Assembly (NCBI GenBank): GCA_029216955.1 | Contig: JANAVB010005597.1 | Location: 43,536,535 to 43,600,534, forward strand | Source of the DNA: Iris pallida | Taxonomy: Eukaryota > Streptophyta > Magnoliopsida > Asparagales > Iridaceae | DNA: 64,000 nt | Direction: 5' to 3' | Part shown: positions 24,101-34,713 of the stretch, one piece after another | How positions within the stretch are numbered: position 1 is the stretch's first letter | Layout of the letters: each line of letters opens with the position of its first letter | Translations under genes and position numbers: made by a program | The notes under the pieces: generated by a model | Told to the model about the DNA's origin: nothing | Seen by the model: only the letters and a program-made list of their open reading frames with translations | Database searches by the model: none

Positions 24101-25109
24101 CCGAAGGCTGGTCTGTGCGACGCAGTTGGGGCCGCTCCGGCCAGGCTGTGGTGATAGCGGTGTTCGGGCAAAGCGGTTGGCCAGATGGTCAGGTTGTGAC
24201 ACCGTTACTGCTCGTAGAGTCCGGGTTTTGTTTTGAGGAAGAATAGGTAATTGAGAGGGATGGGATTTGTATATATGGAGAGGGAGAAGGACTGTAAGTC
24301 GGTTAGATTCGGATTATCTATCTGTTATATTTATACAAAGATGATAGAAGGAAACCAAGGAGCCTCATCTAGTTTTAGATGAAGTCTAAATCCTTTAGAA
24401 GTTTAGTAGATAAACCTACTCGTGAGTTTACATCAGTTAATGTTTAAAAATTGAATTTACTTAAATTATAGTATCAACATTTAATATTATCCATTAACCT
24501 AACCACATGAAATTACCATATTAGCTTTAAAGAAAACTCAACATTATTATAAATTTTAGTATATCAATTAGATAATTCAAGATAATAAGTTATAAAATAA
24601 TATTTACTATTTATCAAATAACGCATTTAAATCAAATAATAATCAATCATTACTATAATATAGGTAATGTTCGATTCCATCCAAAAAAACATTTCTTTTC
24701 TTTTCTTTTATTAATCAAATTCTATAAGCTATTTATAATTCTCGAATTATTTCTCCGAAGTCAATAATTTAAGTTATATAAATTAAACCAGAATCAATAC
24801 ATTATTGTCAGAAAATATTTGAATATAATTTAGATATTTATCAAGCAATTTAAGTCATTGAAATCTAAAATTAATTACTACAATAAGTTAAATAACACAA
24901 TTTCAGCAAACCGTTTCTATTAAAACTAATTATGATTTTTCAAACTAAAAATTTAGTATAGTTTTTGATTGACAAAAGAAAGTATTATCGTAATTTCTTT
25001 TTTTCTATAAAAGTTTTTAAAGAGAACTCATTACCCAAACGAAATATGTAGTATAAAATGATCAAAAAGAGATGTATAAAAATTTTAAAATTCGGGAAGG
25101 GAAGTTACA
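21153..25109 (-). repeat. LTR of element G, right copy (3957 bp)
   Basis: Nearly identical to 16090-20049. Differences seen by eye include T/C at 21669, one C fewer near 21763, G/A at 21872, A/G at 22045, T/C at 22281 and short T/A run-length changes. Confidence 0.9.
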
Positions 25110-25700
25110 AATCTACCCACCTTAGAAATAAATTCGTCCTCGAATTTCTAACTCATAGGCATGCTAAAATTTCAAAAATAAAAATGAAAAGAATAAATCC
25201 ACTATTACCACAATCTTCTCAAATTTAATTTGTCAGTATTATTTATACCTCCTCTTAGCCCTTTCGTAACTACGAATCCTCGAGAACTTCTACCCACCTT
25301 CGGTCACACTACTCCTCACAACTAAAATCTATAATCTTCTAACTAGCTGTTAACAAGTCTACCAACAGATATCTAGGCATATGGCATCTAGGATCCTCTC
25401 CTATCTATCAATTTCGAGTTTTCGTCTTTCCAATTAGTGAAAGGCAAAAACAATAGAGAGCTCAAGAGAGATGTCACTGAATACAATTACGTGATTCAAA
25501 GGCGAATGTATAATTCAAACGGAATTGTCAAAGCAGTCGTGGATGAGATCCTAGAGACATCTACATCTCAATCTGTGTAGGATAAATAGATGAAGAGCGA
25601 ACCAATTGTATCATGGTTGATCAGACCGTAATTCAATGATTCTGATTAGACGATATGTTAGCGGGCGTCCCCAATAACATATGTCTTGAATCAAGCTCGA
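25110..25700 (-). repeat. Second copy of the G internal-domain 3' part
   Basis: 591 bp equal to 20050-20640 with about one substitution (AGGGTAAA versus AGGATAAA). It lies outside the right-hand LTR, where a simple insertion would show target site and host DNA. The array therefore once held a further unit that was lost by deletion into element E. Confidence 0.9.
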
Positions 25701-25714
25701 TATGTTAGCGGGCG

Positions 25715-26294
25715 TCCGTTAGCATGGGACGATGTCGGAGAGAGACAGATGCTCGGTCCAGAACTGATTTCACAGACGGTTGAAGTGGTCAGGAAAGTCA
25801 GAGATCACCTCCGAGTTACTCAGGATCGCCAGCGCCATTGGGCCGATGCTCATCGGCGTTCCTTAGAATTTGCCGTCGGCGACCATGTATTCAGGATCTC
25901 GCCTACCCGCAGCGTCATTCGTTTTGGCGTGCGGGGAAAGCATAGTCCTAGGTATATAGGGTCGTTCGATATTCTGGAGCGAGTAGGCGATGTGTCCTAT
26001 CGTCTCGCTCTTCCGCCGTCGTTAAGTGAGGTACATGATGTATTCCATGTATCCCAATTAAGACGGTACATCCCGGACCCGAGTCATATCCTAGATCATT
26101 CGGAATTGGTTGTTGGTACCAACCTTTCGTATGAGGAGAGGCCCGTGTCTATATTGGACCGGAGAGAAAAGACGCTCAAGAACAAGACTATTAACTTAGT
26201 CCGTGTTGCTTGGGGTCATCACTCTCTAGGTGAGTCAACGTGGGAGCGTGAGGACGACATCCGATCGCGATACCCCTACCTGTTTGACTCGTAA
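25715..26294 (+). pseudogene. pol: Integrase C-terminus and chromodomain of element E
   Basis: The frame resumes at [17 protein letters not shown]. It continues through the DNA-binding C-terminal region with SPTRS, SPRYIGSFDIL (the GPF-type module) and [13 protein letters not shown], and ends with a chromodomain-like segment (SILDRREK, VRVAWGHH, STWEREDD, YPYLF), stopping at 26292-26294. The few codons before PLAW derive from the G junction. Compared with element B, about 470 residues (RNase H, zinc finger and catalytic core) are missing between 16089 and here. Confidence 0.9.
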
Positions 26295-26429
26295 GGTATA
26301 ATGTCTTCCTTATGCCTTACGCTTTACCTTCCTTGCTTGCATTGTATGATTGTATGATTGAACTGCTTAGTGTAGCTTGCCTGTGCTTAGTATAGCTTGT
26401 CGTGGCAATCTCTAGCTCCTTGATTAAAT

Positions 26430-26463
26430 TTCGAGGACGGAATTCTTTGAAGGTGGGTAGAGT
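26430..26463 (+). promoter_or_regulatory. Polypurine tract of element E
   Basis: TTTCGAGGACGGAATTC is followed by TTTGAAGGTGGGTAGAGT directly before the 3' LTR start at 26464. The same arrangement (CGAGGACGAAATTC then a purine tract) precedes the 3' LTRs of A and G. Confidence 0.8.
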
Positions 26464-28527
26464 TGTCACCCCCATTTCCTGTATTTCGTATTTGTACTCG
26501 TAATTTGATTTTGGCACGTATTTTAATTTTCTCGACTTGCAGAATTGTGGGTTTTTCTCGTATTTCGGGTTTTGGTTCGGCTCAGTTTTAATTGGTTTGG
26601 TTTGATTAGGTTTGGGTTAACATGTATTGGTACACTTTAACCTACACTCCCCCCTCAACACACCACAACCACCCTCATTATATCTCCACCAAACTTTCTC
26701 TCTCCTCTTTACTCTCCATTAATTTTCTTCTTCTCCTTCCTCCACACACAACTCCCTAACCCATTAGGCAAGTGCACCTTGCCAACAAATAAGCACCCAA
26801 TTTTATTTGTTCATTTGATAGATTAGGACATGGAGAACAACTTTAGAACTTGACATTTTGTGATTTGGAGCTTCCATTTTTCTAGATCTAGGTTTTAACC
26901 ATTTTCGGAAATCCTTGGTTTTGATCTATTAAACTTTAATTTTTGCATGTTTTGATGCTTCCATGTGGAAGAGAATTCGATTTTACTCAAGTTAGAACTT
27001 TGAAAATCTAGATTTGGTTTTGATTTGATCAAGTTATGAAGAATTGAAGTTTTAAAGTTCTTGGAGTTCTTCTCGGATTGGAGAAGCAGCCCTCTCGGCC
27101 TGCGCTCTTTAGCGCAAGACCGATTGCGCAGCTCACCCTTTGGTGAACTGCGCACCTTCCTTCTCGGCCAGCGCCTTCATTGCGCATAGTCGATTGCGTC
27201 CGGCCTCTTGGGCTGGACCGCGCATCTCCCTAGGCGCACTAACCCCTGCGCACTTGGTCCCTGCGCAGCTCACTCCTGCGCAGTCCACCTTCTGCGCAAT
27301 CTATCCATGTGCCATCCATCTGCTGCGCTATCCACTCCTGCGCAATCCTCCTGTGCGCAATCCATCTGCTGCGCTATCCACTCCTGCGCAGTTGGTACCC
27401 TGCGCAGATCACCCTGCGCAGTTGGCCTCCTGGAGCACTTGACTCTTGCACAATCCAACCCCATGACCCCTTGCACAATATGTCCAATCATGGAGACTTG
27501 GTTTTATTCTTCATTTAGCTTGGCTCTTCTATAGCCCTATAACTCTCAACCCGCGGAAGGATAACTGGATAGTCTGCAGGGCTTGGGACTGGAATTCTCA
27601 CTTGCATCTTGTTAGTAATTAGGAATGTGATAACCCTAGTTAGTTAAAGTAGTAAGCCGTAGTATTTGTTTGGCCGATTGCGAATGGATGATGTCCAGCC
27701 TTGTCTAAGTCTTGTCTAGCTCCAGTACCTGCTATCTCCTGAGCATATTTATTTTACTTATCTTAACGATAAATGGGTAGAGACAGTGAGCTATTCAGGC
27801 GAAGGGGTACAATTCCGGTCCTTGTTTGGTTTAAGGATTGTAACCTGGCTCCCGGAATGGTTCCACGTCCCTAGTCGTTTATCGCCCTGTGTACTTTACT
27901 ACTTGTACTTCTTTTATTCTTATGTTCTGATATGCTGGCTTTTGTTCTTATTTGTGGCCTCCTTTGTGGCACTTGCTCTTTCTGGGGTTTGACCCAGCTG
28001 GTTTTGTGTGGCCAGATTTCGGAGCAGCTCCCGAGGATCTACCGAGCTTCCAGCCCAATGGTGACAACTAGACGGAACCCGGGCCAAGAGTGGGTTTTCC
28101 TTTTTTTTTACCCACTTATATGTAAATTTATTCTTTTGAGGCGTTTAGCCGACGAGCACCTGTTAGCTCGATGCACATTTACTTACTGTCTGCCTACGGG
28201 CTGTAAGCATGATTAACAAATCCTAGGGTTGATCATGTATGACTGAACTCTTGCTAGTCCCATCATTTTGTACGACTAGCTTCATGATCATCCAATATGT
28301 AATATTTGGGATGCCTTATATATATATATTTGATGCTCTAATATCTTGTAACTCTGTTAATTGCTTGAGATTGAGACAATAGGCTTGACCTTAAGAGACT
28401 ACTGGCTTGTAGTAAACCCTCATATCTAGACAGCCGTGACCGTATAGTTGAGATGTATTCTATTTCAATATACGTAGCTGGCTATATCTGCCCCCGCTCT
28501 CCAGTATTCTGGTTCCGGGGCGTGACA
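26464..28527 (+). repeat. 3' LTR of element E (2064 bp, internally deleted)
   Basis: TGTCACCCCC ... CGGGGCGTGACA. Compared with the 5' LTR it lacks 610 bp, joined at CCTATA (27535-27540), a hexamer present at both deletion ends in the 5' LTR (11611 and 12221). A second, small deletion lies in the TGCGCA array. Confidence 0.95.
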
Positions 28528-29519
28528 GCTGGACTCCGTCGACGCTCTAAGATCGGTGACGCTCTGCTCTGTCCGTTCAGTAACATGCCGGAGCTCCATA
28601 ATGCTGCGGTCGAGCGCATCCAATCGTGCTATAAGTGCAGGCTCATCCGACTGGTGCTGAGACTGGTCCTGAATCCGTCGTAGCAGCACATCCCGGAGAG
28701 TCTCCATCATCTGGTGGACTCGGACAGTCTCCTGGGACGGCTGTGGACCATGCACACTAGCGGAGGATGTCCTAGAGGACTGGCTCACAACTAGGGTGCC
28801 ATAGGATCCCGTACCGTAGTACGTACCCCTACGGAGGCCACCAGCGGCGGTCATCCACAGCTCGTCCGCCGACGGAGCTTGAGTGGGCTGCGAGGAAGTT
28901 TCGGCCTCTCCCACAGTAGGTGCACTAGCAGCCGCCCGGTCCCGAAGCCTCTGATACTCGGCCTAGAATGTATGGATAATACTCTATGATTTCTAATTTC
29001 TAATTTCTAATTAATTACTTATTATTACTAACTACATGAATATTTATTTGCATGCATATTTACTAAGTTATATTAAAATTAACACGAAGTATTATAACTG
29101 ACAAATAGTATTGTAATACTTACATAGGCTTGTATGGCTCTCTCGTCAATAAGGGCTTCGCCCTTCTGATGGGTGGCCAGGAAGACGGTCACCATGTCGA
29201 CGTTACCGACCTTCCTTACCTGTAATTAAATATATTATCTTAGAAATAATTTATCGGATTTGCATTAAAATAATATTTCTGAAAGAAAACTATGTACCAG
29301 ACGACAAAAATGTTCCGTCATCGGAATCGACCCACCGCACCACTTCGAGGCATGCTGCCTAGCCGCCTTGGCCTTCTCGGACTTTTTCTTGTACCTTGGC
29401 TCATTGAATCGAGCCTTCATCGCATCCCACTGATCAGGGGTGATCCAACCTTGGATTGGATTTTCGACATGATCACGAGGAGGAGGAGCTCGAGGAGGAG
29501 GAGCTCGAGGAGTCCACAC
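28528..29519 (-). pseudogene. CACTA Transposase_24-like gene, exons upstream of E
   Basis: Three exons can be traced on the minus strand. The first (29519-29298) encodes WDAMKARFNEPRYKKKSEKA and GGSIPMTEHF, the conserved Lys-rich and GGS region of plant En/Spm Transposase_24 proteins. It ends at CTG|GTACAT. The second (29219-29124, 32 codons) encodes VFLATHQKGEALIDERAIQAY, matching the family's T-H-K-G-x(4)-E/DER block, and ends at TAT|GTAAGT. The third (from 28962, after TTCTAG) encodes AEYQRLRDRAA and runs to element E at 28528, continuing at 10502. Introns are phase 0 and AT-rich. The protein is probably DNA-binding. The gene is split by an 18-kb insertion. Confidence 0.75.
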
Positions 29520-30066
29520 TGCTCAAGCACAGGCCAAAGACCAAGTTATAAGGCAAAATGCAGGCAACTGCCTGTAGCTACAAGGCAAAACCAAATGTTG
29601 ACGTTATATATACCGTCAACATTTAAAAGTTTACTTGTCTTGACAAAATGAGTGAAGTAACTCTTATAAACCGAAAGGATACTCTATACACTCTATGTAA
29701 TACGATATACCAATCATACCTACACTTCTAGGATACTCTATACACTGTAGTAATGAATTGTCCTTACTAATGATCCTCTTAGGTAACATATTTAACAGAT
29801 GAGATTTTCATGTTGCACTTACGCATTTGTAGCTATAAACTGCTTGAGCAACAACATATAGGTATGGGAATCGGTATCGGACTATTCCTATGACTATTGG
29901 TATCGGCGATATCGGTAGTAGACTTACTAGCTAGGGTTTTGGTCAAACTCTAGTCCACAAGTTCAATTAGCCTATTGGGTTCATTTCTAGGTAATCCTAT
30001 AGATATCTCAGGGTATAGGCTAAGGTACACTAGGTCAAGCACATATGTATACCATATATATACAAT

Positions 30067-30143
<77 letters not shown>

Positions 30144-30692
30144 TCTCATAAATATAGTATAACTCATATCCCAACAATACATACATATACTATATATATG
30201 AAACTGTAAACCCAAACTTATCCCAAACTGTAATGTAAATCCATAAACTAAACTGAACTACAACCCAAGCTAACTCATAGACTCACAAACTCAACCTGGA
30301 AATCAAACTCAAAAGCAAACCCTAACTCAGAACTCACCCAGACCCCCAAACAACATACAACATTCAATTATATAGCCTATTTATATAAATACACAAATAA
30401 TATAAGAATCGTATCAGTCTACAGAACTAACATTTAGGTTAGGGTTTACCTAGTCGGGGCCAGAGGAGCGGGTCGTCAAGGGGGCAGGGGGTCGCCGGTG
30501 GGGAGCTGGAGATGAGGGTGAGCGGGGTCGCCGGTGGGAGCAGGGTCGTCGAGCGGGGTCGCGGAGGGTCGGGGGCCGAGGGGGGAGGGGGTCGCCGGAG
30601 GCCGAGGGGGGAGGGTCACCGAGGGGGAGCGCGCTTTCGTTTGGGAAAATTTTGATCAAAAAATAATGGGGGGAATGAAAACTGAAAGCCCT
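29520..30692 (-). other. CACTA 5' region, possible first exon, (TA)n tract
   Basis: No further conserved coding is seen. A GC-rich Pro/Arg-rich block (30450-30660) ends at GACTAG|GTAAACCC, the donor context shared with the CACTA fragment at 3220-3240, and may be a first exon. 30068-30141 is a TA run. GGTATCGG-type words at 29870-29915 also resemble sequence near 1950-2040 in the other CACTA. Confidence 0.5.
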
Positions 30693-30892
30693 ATATTTTC
30701 AATTTAGCGACGTCACACATATACGTCGGTAAACGTCGCTAATATTAGTGAAATTAGCAATGTTACTGTAGTTACGTCGGTAAACGTCGCTAATTTTAGT
30801 GATATTAGCGACGTTCGCCGACTTATCCGTGACATATGTTTTCTTATACACAAAAAAGTCGCAAAACGTCGACGATCGTCGGTAAGTATTGG
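30693..30892. repeat. CACTA subterminal repeats, truncated
   Basis: TTAGCGACGTC, ACGTCGGTAAACGTCGCTAA and GACGATCGTCGGTAA mirror those at 9350-9845. The expected TTCTGGTAGTG terminus is absent and the sequence changes to an LTR at 30893. Confidence 0.8.
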
Positions 30893-31591
30893 TAACTTGG
30901 TTTACTTTGGACAGGGAAGGCCGAACGGTAAGTATGGGTAAGTCGTGCTTGCATTTCCATGCACACACTTGAATTCGACAACACGAGATAGGTTTTGAAA
31001 TATGCCATGAAACTGATCCTAAGGTAAGATTAGAAAGACAATGAATGATAGGCGGTGCACAAAAGTAAATAGAACGTGTTTGGTAATGATAGTATTGTGG
31101 GCGAGCTAGCCTCCCCACCAGTGCATAACAATGTACTGATAACCCCACGGTCTGCTTGCAGGATGCAGGAGACGTCGCCGGGTGCGGAGCTTCCCTCAAA
31201 CGTCTAAGGCGCGGAGCTAGCTCTGGGGCCTTGGAGCGTTGCAAGGAGCTGAAGCACCATATACAGGACATAATATATCGGAACATCGTCATGAATCATT
31301 CCTTCTTGTAAGCCACTTAGCACGCCATTTATGTTTTAGAGAGAGAGGCTTGAGCGATTTGTAATATCGGCCTAGCGCCGCTTGTAAACTTCTTGAAAAT
31401 CAATAAAGTGTTTGAATTCGCTTCAACTTGTGTTCATTTACTTTCCGCTGCAAATGGGGATACTCTGTGCGACTCTGTGGCCTAGCTCAAATCGGCCGTT
31501 TCTGGACATAGCCTTGCACGGGCGCAACCTAGGCCCGTGCGTCATCATCCCTTAGCGAGGACGATCGCTCCTACGGGAGCGGGGCGTGACA
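30893..31591 (+). repeat. Truncated 5' LTR of element C
   Basis: 699 bp that align without length change to 39108-39806, with only scattered substitutions. The first about 1430 bp of the LTR are missing. The left junction is within TAACTTGG, beside CACTA subterminal repeats. Confidence 0.9.
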
Positions 31592-34500
31592 GATTGGTAT
31601 CAAAGCACGGCTTTACGTCCTTGGACTTTATTTCGATTTTCTCAGTTTTGAAAGCTCGGTTGGAAACGAAGGAAATATACGCTCTCTCTCGTTGTGTCTT
31701 GGGATGTTCCATACAATAAGTCTAATATTTTCAAAAGCTCGTGCGAGCATTCAATCGAACGCATCGGTAGGCCATCGTCGGATGCATCGGTAGGCCTTTG
31801 TGCCGAAACAGTGTCAAACTTGTCTTGATAGAAATCATGTGCTAAAGTTAGCAAGCCGCGTACGTGCCCAACTGGTCCGATATCGACCTTAGCAAGTGAG
31901 TATACAAACTAGAAGTATAGTCCGTACGGGATAGCTATGCACACGGCCTTTTTGGCTAAGTTGTGCCGCGTGTTGCGCACCTCGACTTTTTGGTGCAATC
32001 GGGTTGCGAGCGATATCAAGTATCGCTCGATCGAGAACAGAGATACACTTTGAGTGTCTATCGATATGAACGCTATCGAGTTAACGCTTAGGCGTACCCG
32101 AAAGATTGGCTTGGATTTTGAGGATTAGTGCGAACGACTTAGTACGTCGAGGCGACGTGAGCGATTACGCTAGAGATTCGTCGAACGAATCTGAAGGATG
32201 TCTTAGCGCATGACGCGAACGTGATTGAGGACTAGATCGTATGGCTTGAATTCGAGTAGTGTATGTGATAGGCTCGAAGAAGAATAAGAATGAGTGTCGA
32301 CGACTAGTCGAGTGGCTCGAACCCTGAGTGGTGTTTGGACGTCATAGAAGTTATTCGAGCGAGACTAAAGGATATACGGATAGAACGAGTATGCCGGCGA
32401 AGCGATGCAATCGCGCAAAGCCGTAGAACGTGTCACGCTTGGTTGGCCGTGACTTCAAAAGTCCCGAACGAGATGTCGCTGGACATCTTATCAATGGGCA
32501 ACGCGAGTTAGAAAATGGTTCAAAACGATGAATGAAAATGAATGGTCTTGATCGAGGAAACTTAGATGATCGCGCGTACGATTTCGGATTGATTCAAATG
32601 AATTGTGACTTGAGTTTAAACAACGATCTTGAAACTAGCTTGAGGAATAGCAGTTGAACTTGATCTTGAATATTAAATGAAATTGTGGAATATCCAACTC
32701 GGACAACAGCATCAACACACGACTCGAAATCGGTTGCAAAGGAAGATCGTCAGGTTACGCATATTATCGATGGTATTGAGGCGTATCAAAGATCGATATG
32801 CGATAACTCGGGGGTACTCTGACTCGACGAATGACGATCGTGCAAATGTCATTATTTCTTTGGATGCTATACTTGGGATGTTAAAAATGTATCAAAGAAA
32901 AGATCGACTTGGCTCGAGGATTTTCTAGTTGAACGCATGACGGTCAGACTATCGAATTGAAATCTTGACTTGGATGGAATAAAATGTATGGATTTGCTTC
33001 GTCGATAACCACAACTACGACATTCTTGTCTTATGCGAGCACAACTCCAGCCTCGCACATGCGTCGCACCGATTAGGGCGATCACTCTGCGTGAGCATTG
33101 GTATGGTGATTCATACAGCGGGGGTGATTGAACTTGCATGGCGTGGCAATCCGTATACTTCGACTTGTGGTTTGACACGAAGGTAAACTTGAGAATAACT
33201 TGGTGTGCTTGATAATTGAGCCTGAGGATTGCGTAGGTCCAATCCGCGTGTCGAGAATGAGTTAGTCCAAACTTAAACAAGAGTTACGCCCCGATGAGAA
33301 TGATTATTCCGTGGGAGCGTTGCATGGTGATTCATGAATCACCGTGGATAATCAGACTCGCGTGAGATTGGGGCACAACATATTGTCAAAGCTAGACGAC
33401 CTCGTGATCGAATACATGAATTGGTTAGAACTGATGATTTGAAATAGATTTGAATATACGTAACGAACACATTGATACGAATAGGTGATCGTGCTCGATG
33501 TTTAGAAATATGAGTGACGCGAGCTTGGGTAGAAAATCCCATACTACCGACTTTGGTTCGACCCTAGGATTGGGGTCAGTGTTGGCATTATTGTTGGGGA
33601 ACTATGATTCCAATCCTGATATTGACTTAGCCTTGAAAAGAAATAGCCTAGCGGTTAGGCGAGACGCCCTGTTTCAATTGTTAGCAATCGAAAGATTGAT
33701 CTTGAGGATTGGCATGGATGGATAGCAGGAATCACGAATATAGGAAACCCTGCTCACGAGACTCGGCTGACATGTATATATTTCAGGGATGCCAGAGTAT
33801 GTGCACGATGCGACTCGAGTGAGAATGATGAATTCTCTATCACGCAGTTTGGTGAATGCATATATTTTGGGGACGCCTGGAATGCGTGCACGATCTAACC
33901 AAGTGACACATTGAATTCCAAACGAGACTTGAGGAATGGAAGAGTGTCGAGAACTTGGAATCGTGTTAAAAGAAAGGAATGATACTAGTACGAGCGTGGC
34001 TCGGAATCGAAGAAACGTGTGAGCGGAGTGTGCGCGAACGACACCAAGATTGGCCCTAAACAAGCGAATGATATGGAATCGATATCGTGAAAGTAAAAGA
34101 TGGTATAACGAGTTGAACCATTGATAGAAAGATATGCTCGACGATAGTGCAATTCTTAGTCTTGAATTGGACGAAAATTACTTAGACTTGGTCGACCCCG
34201 CTAAGAAGAAATCATACTGATTTCATGGACAAGAACGCTTGAGAAGCGAATCGGGTCATCTCAATGACCGAGATAAACGAAAGTGAGTTTGCCTCAGCCT
34301 ACGACCCCTGCATTTAACGAATTATAACGTGCCTCGTACGACCATTTCAGTCCCAAGACACGAAGAAATAGCAACCAAGACGAAGAAACACTTGAATTGA
34401 ATAAGTACCATCAACTCAAAAATGAATGAAAAGTTATTCAATAAAATCGACCAAAACGTATGCGATACGAAACTTAGAAAGGTATCGAGTATGGTTCGAT

Positions 34501-34625
34501 GCCATCGAACGATAGCGCCGTTCGATAGAATTGTCTAAGAAACACGACGACACGAGCTAAGGAATGGTAGGATGACCTGCACTCAGGAAGTCTCGAGGAC
34601 GAGACTTATTTTGAGTGGTGTATTA
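31592..34625 (+). other. Internal domain of element C (no coding)
   Basis: 3034 bp with many CGA- and TTGA-rich words but no gag, protease, RT or integrase motif on either strand. The longest frame is under 140 codons. GAGGACGAGACTTATTTTGAG followed by TGGTGTATTA precedes the 3' LTR and resembles the usual pre-LTR signal. Confidence 0.7.
31595..31606 (+). promoter_or_regulatory. Primer-binding site, tRNA initiator-Met type
   Basis: TGGTATCAAAGC, three bases after the LTR end (GTGACA), matches the plant initiator-Met PBS TGGTATCAGAGC with one change. Confidence 0.85.
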
Positions 34626-34713
34626 TGTAATGACCCGCTCCGCCCTAGCGGAACGCCGATTCAAACGGCAAGTGCAACGACTCAAACGAGCCGTCGACCC
34701 GAAGAGTTAGCAT

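Larger units (their letters stand above)
16090..25717 (-). mobile_element. Non-autonomous long-LTR element G, as a partial tandem array inside E
   Basis: Read on the minus strand: internal-domain 3' part (25700-25110), LTR (25109-21153), complete internal domain (21152-20050), LTR (20049-16090). LTRs run TGTAACTTCC ... GCGGGTCGTGACA. The internal domain begins with the TGGTGGCCCATGCAG block and ends with TTCGAGGACGAA and a purine tract before the LTR. There is no gag or pol, so it is a LARD-like derivative. LTR tails match element A (CAGCCTACGCCGCAG, GTCGGCGGTAGAACGCTGTC), which suggests an A-type helper. The two LTRs differ at only about eight small sites. Confidence 0.85.
10508..28527 (+). 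mobile_element. Ty3/gypsy Tekay-type element E, with nested element G
   Basis: LTRs start TGTCACCCCC (10508 and 26464) and end TGACA (13211 and 28527). The 5-bp target duplication GCTGG sits at 10503-10507 and 28528-28532. gag, protease and RT remains (13274-16089) and an integrase C-terminus (25715-26294) lie between the LTRs on the plus strand. G and a deletion removed RNase H and most of integrase. The 3' LTR is about 640 bp shorter than the 5' LTR because of deletions. By eye the LTRs differ at about 1% of positions. The element is defective. Confidence 0.95.
9336..30892 (-). mobile_element. CACTA transposon split by gypsy element E, right terminus lost
   Basis: It starts CACTACCAGAATAAGG at 9336 after ATT, the likely 3-bp target duplication. 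GACGTCGCTA / TACCGACGTTTACCGACG subterminal repeats occupy both ends (9350-9845 and about 30700-30892). Removing E (10508-28527) leaves about 3.5 kb. The right terminus is missing because sequence passes at 30893 into a truncated LTR of element C. The element carries one minus-strand gene of the Transposase_24 (Ptta/En/Spm) type and no DDE transposase, so it is a non-autonomous derivative. Confidence 0.85.

Noticed and set aside
31592..34625. Hidden pol in element C interior
   Set aside because: No DSG, FxDD, HHCC or DDE-like motif seen on either strand; only frames under 140 codons.
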